DNA from: Plasmodium relictum
Taxonomy: Eukaryota > Apicomplexa > Aconoidasida > Haemosporida > Plasmodiidae
Direction of reading: 5' to 3'
NCBI RefSeq assembly: GCF_900005765.1
Contig: NC_041681.1
Location: forward strand, 496,001-560,000
DNA: 64,000 nucleotides
The notes under the pieces were generated by a model. It was not told the DNA's origin and did no database searches. It saw only the letters and a program-made list of their open reading frames with translations. How positions within the stretch are numbered: position 1 is the stretch's first letter; every line of letters begins with the position of its first letter. A program made the translations under genes and the position numbers. Shown here piece after piece: positions 61,301-64,000 of this stretch.

Positions 61301-64000
61301 TTTGAATTAAATTCAAAATTACTTTTATTATAAAAAGTGTTATTAAAATTTTCATAAATTAAATTTTTATCTATATTACCCCTTAAATTATTTAAATTAG
61401 TATTCTTATTTTTCAAATTATCATTATCATAAGGAAATGAGCGCTTACTATTTAAAAAATTATTTCTTTCTATATAATTGAAAGGTTTTTTATAAATAGA
61501 ATCATCATAATTTAAATTGTTTATTTTATTAAAATTAAAATTTTCCTTATCATATAGATTACGTGCGTCTTGTTTATTAAGAAATATTTTATCATCCTGA
61601 TTAAACAACTTATTTTTGTTGTTGGCATTAAAAATGTTTTCATAATCGTTTATATTACTTCTTTTGTTATCATTATTATTTCTATCAAATATTTTATTCA
61701 TTTCAATTAAATTATCATTTTTGCTTAAATAACTATTATTGTCTACATAATTTTCATTATTTTTCACACACGTTCTAAATATATTTATGTTATTATTTTT
61801 CGCATCATTATCAATAGGATCATTTTTATTCATATAATTAAAGTTTTTATCATTTTTTAAATTACCAAAATCATTAATTGGAAGGTATGAGTTCTTTGAA
61901 AATGAAGTTCTTCTGTTATTTATTCCTAAGTTACTTTGATTAAAATTTTTAAAAATGTTTTCATTTATATTATTATTATTTTTATCGTCATTTAATAAAT
62001 TTAGTTTTTCATTATTAAAATTATCAAAAATATTCATATTATTTGATTTGTTATTTAAACTTTTATTATATTTGTTAATATTATTTATTAAATCATTGTT
62101 TAAATTGCTATTGAAATTAATATTGTTTAGTTTATCATTAAAAATATTATTACTAAATTTATTATCAAAATTATTATTCAAGTCATTATTTATTTTATCA
62201 TTAAAATCATTATTAAATTTATCATTAAAAATTTTGTTAAATTTATCATTAAAATTATTACTTAAATTATCAATAGCATTGTTATTAACTTTATCATTTA
62301 AATCGTTAAAGGTTTTATTTTCAAATATACTATTGAAATTATGCTCATTAATATTTTTATTAAAGTGCAATTTATTATTAGTATAGTAATAATCGTGAAT
62401 ATTATAATCTTTAGTATTACTTTGATAATTTCCTAGATTACTATTTATTTTGTTTTTTAAATTATCATATATATTTAAATTATTTTTAAGAAAATCATAA
62501 TTATTATCTTTATTTTTTAAATAATCGACATTACTATTTCTTATTTTTTTATTTGTATTATCAAAATTGAAATGATCAAAAATCTTATCTACACTATTAA
62601 TATTATTAATATTAATATTATTATTATTATTATTAATATTGTTATTATCATTTAAAATAATTTCATTTTTAAATTTGTGTTTATTCATAATACTTGGTGT
62701 TTCATTTAGTTTATCAATTAAATTTATGTCTTCATATATATTATTTATTTGATTTTTATTATTTATACAATTTTTATTTAATATATCATTATAAATGTTA
62801 CCTCCATTATAATCTACTAATGAACTACTATTTAAATTATAATTTTCATTAATCATACTATCATAAAGATCATCATTAAAACTAATATTGCATTTTTTAT
62901 TTGTATTTGTTACTATTATATTTTTTAATAAACTAATTTTTTTTTCTCTTTTTTTTTCTTCTTCATCTTTTTGTTTATTTCTTAATGATGATATATTATG
63001 AGATAAAAATGTATTTTTATTTGTATTATTATCGCTATTTCTTAGAATATCATTCAATGCTTCATTATTTGCATAAATATAATTCGATTTTGTATTTTCT
63101 TCTGCGTTTTCTTTTGATATATATTTTTTTATAATATGATCTATATCATAGTTTTTTTCTTTCGTATTATTCAAAATATTATTATGTTTATTAGTTAAAC
63201 TGCTATTTAAATTATTAAAATTGTGAGGATTATTTGCTAAATAATTATTGTTTATATCATGTAATTTATTTATATTATGACTAAAATTGTTATATAATGT
63301 ACTTATATTATTATTTAAATTATTATGTATTTTGTTTGTAATATCATTACTTAAATCATGGTTATTATTAAAAGTTGTATTATTCTTATACATATAATTA
63401 AAGTTATCAAATTTCCTTTTATCTACATCAAAATTATCATTAGTACTTTTCACATTGTACTTATATGGGAACATAGAAAAATTGTTATTATTATTAGATT
63501 CATTCATGTTATTTTTATTTATGTAATTTAATTCTTTGTTTGCGTTGTAAGTTCTCGTATTACTATCGTTATAGTTATTCATGTTATTATTAATATTTTC
63601 TCCATTCAGCTTTTTATATTCATTATTTGTATAATCATATTTCATATTACTATAATTATGTAAATCATATATATTATTATTCTTATTTATATTATTATTG
63701 TAATTTTCTTCATCATCTAATACTTTAATATTATTCAAATTATAATTACTTCCTTTCACTTCATTTGGATTATAACTTAAATTTTTATATCTATTGCTAT
63801 ACATATCATTATTTAATTCATACAATCGATTTTTTTGTATCTTTGCACTTTTCTGGCCCATCTTTATAAAAATATCACTTTTATTTTTATTTACATAAGA
63901 ATTATTATCAAATAAACTTTTTCTTTTGAGATGATATCTATTTAACTTTTCTATTTTACTATTGTTAAGAGTATTAATGATATTAAAATATTTATTATAT
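58399..64000 (-). CDS. Asn-rich protein with C-terminal pseudokinase domain (5' incomplete)
   Basis: Five exons, from the right edge to 59241, then 59101-58946, 58855-58764, 58648-58631 (18 nt) and 58473-58399, all keep frame. The frame stays open without a stop from 63861 to 64000 and looks coding there (KIEKLNRYHLKRKSLFDNNS), so the MGQ at 63861 is probably internal. About 1300 residues of Asn-rich disorder precede a kinase fold: YSFLINVID (the VAIK Lys is Asn), LRHLNILSYKG, KLYLLFENI, YAYQIIDLLEYMHSNFIIFHG continuing as LLSNIII in exon 2, FNFDFANID, DFFCVAVLIYEM and NDLKNHPWFK. The HRD catalytic Asp is absent and DFG reads DFA, so catalysis is unlikely. The role is unknown; a scaffold function is inferred. 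At least 1699 residues lie in the window. Confidence 0.83.
58631..58648 (-). other. 18-nt microexon of the pseudokinase gene
   Basis: The six codons E-D-I-V-E-K lie between TTCTTTTCTTAG and GTACAC on the minus strand. Including them keeps phase 0 on both sides. Skipping them would also keep frame, so the exon could be optional. Confidence 0.55.

Noticed and set aside
63853-63861. MGQ start suggesting N-myristoylation of the pseudokinase
   Set aside because: The frame is open upstream to the window edge with coding-like residues, so this Met is probably internal.

Overview
This is a nuclear chromosome segment of a malaria parasite (Plasmodium). The evidence is extreme A+T richness, A-rich coding strands, Asn/Lys/Glu-rich low-complexity insertions inside otherwise conserved proteins, short GT...AG introns with poly-T acceptors, and a centromere-like block of almost pure A/T. 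An avian-lineage species is possible, but the sequence alone does not fix the species. No rRNA, tRNA, CRISPR array or intact mobile element was recognised.

Layout. 1-189 is the 5' end of an unknown minus-strand gene that runs off the left edge. 190-9804 is a gene-free stretch of about 9.6 kb. Its right part (about 8044-9660) is about 94% A+T by hand count, contains two runs of about 285 bp with no G or C, and carries imperfect AT tandem repeats; I read this as the probable centromere. A 300-N gap (9815-10114) then cuts into a plus-strand gene made of 84-bp (28-residue) Cys-containing repeats. From 11 kb on, the window is a normal chromosome-internal gene array: a large Lys/Asn-rich protein (-), dynactin p25/DCTN5 (-), a three-exon PSMG4-like proteasome assembly chaperone (+), tRNase Z (+), a KNL1/Spc105-like kinetochore protein (+), an FPA/Spen-type RRM+SPOC protein (-), a TBCK-type pseudokinase-TBC-rhodanese protein (+), an RE/KE-repeat protein (-), TAP42/alpha4 (-), COQ3 (+), PAM18/TIM14 (+), a CCDC113/CCDC96-like coiled-coil protein (+) and an Asn-rich pseudokinase (-) that is still open at the right edge.

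The genes are not an operon; each has its own promoter-size intergenic region. Themes do recur: chromosome segregation (centromere-like DNA plus a KNL1 candidate with GILK and KSVQF PP1-docking motifs), protein phosphatase regulation (KNL1 and TAP42), mitochondrial functions (COQ3, PAM18), microtubule-linked functions (DCTN5, CCDC113/96-like) and two degenerate kinases. Many genes needed exon reconstruction by eye. The exon sets for PSMG4, KNL1, the SPOC protein, the RE protein, COQ3, PAM18, the coiled-coil protein and the pseudokinase all keep frame across every junction.
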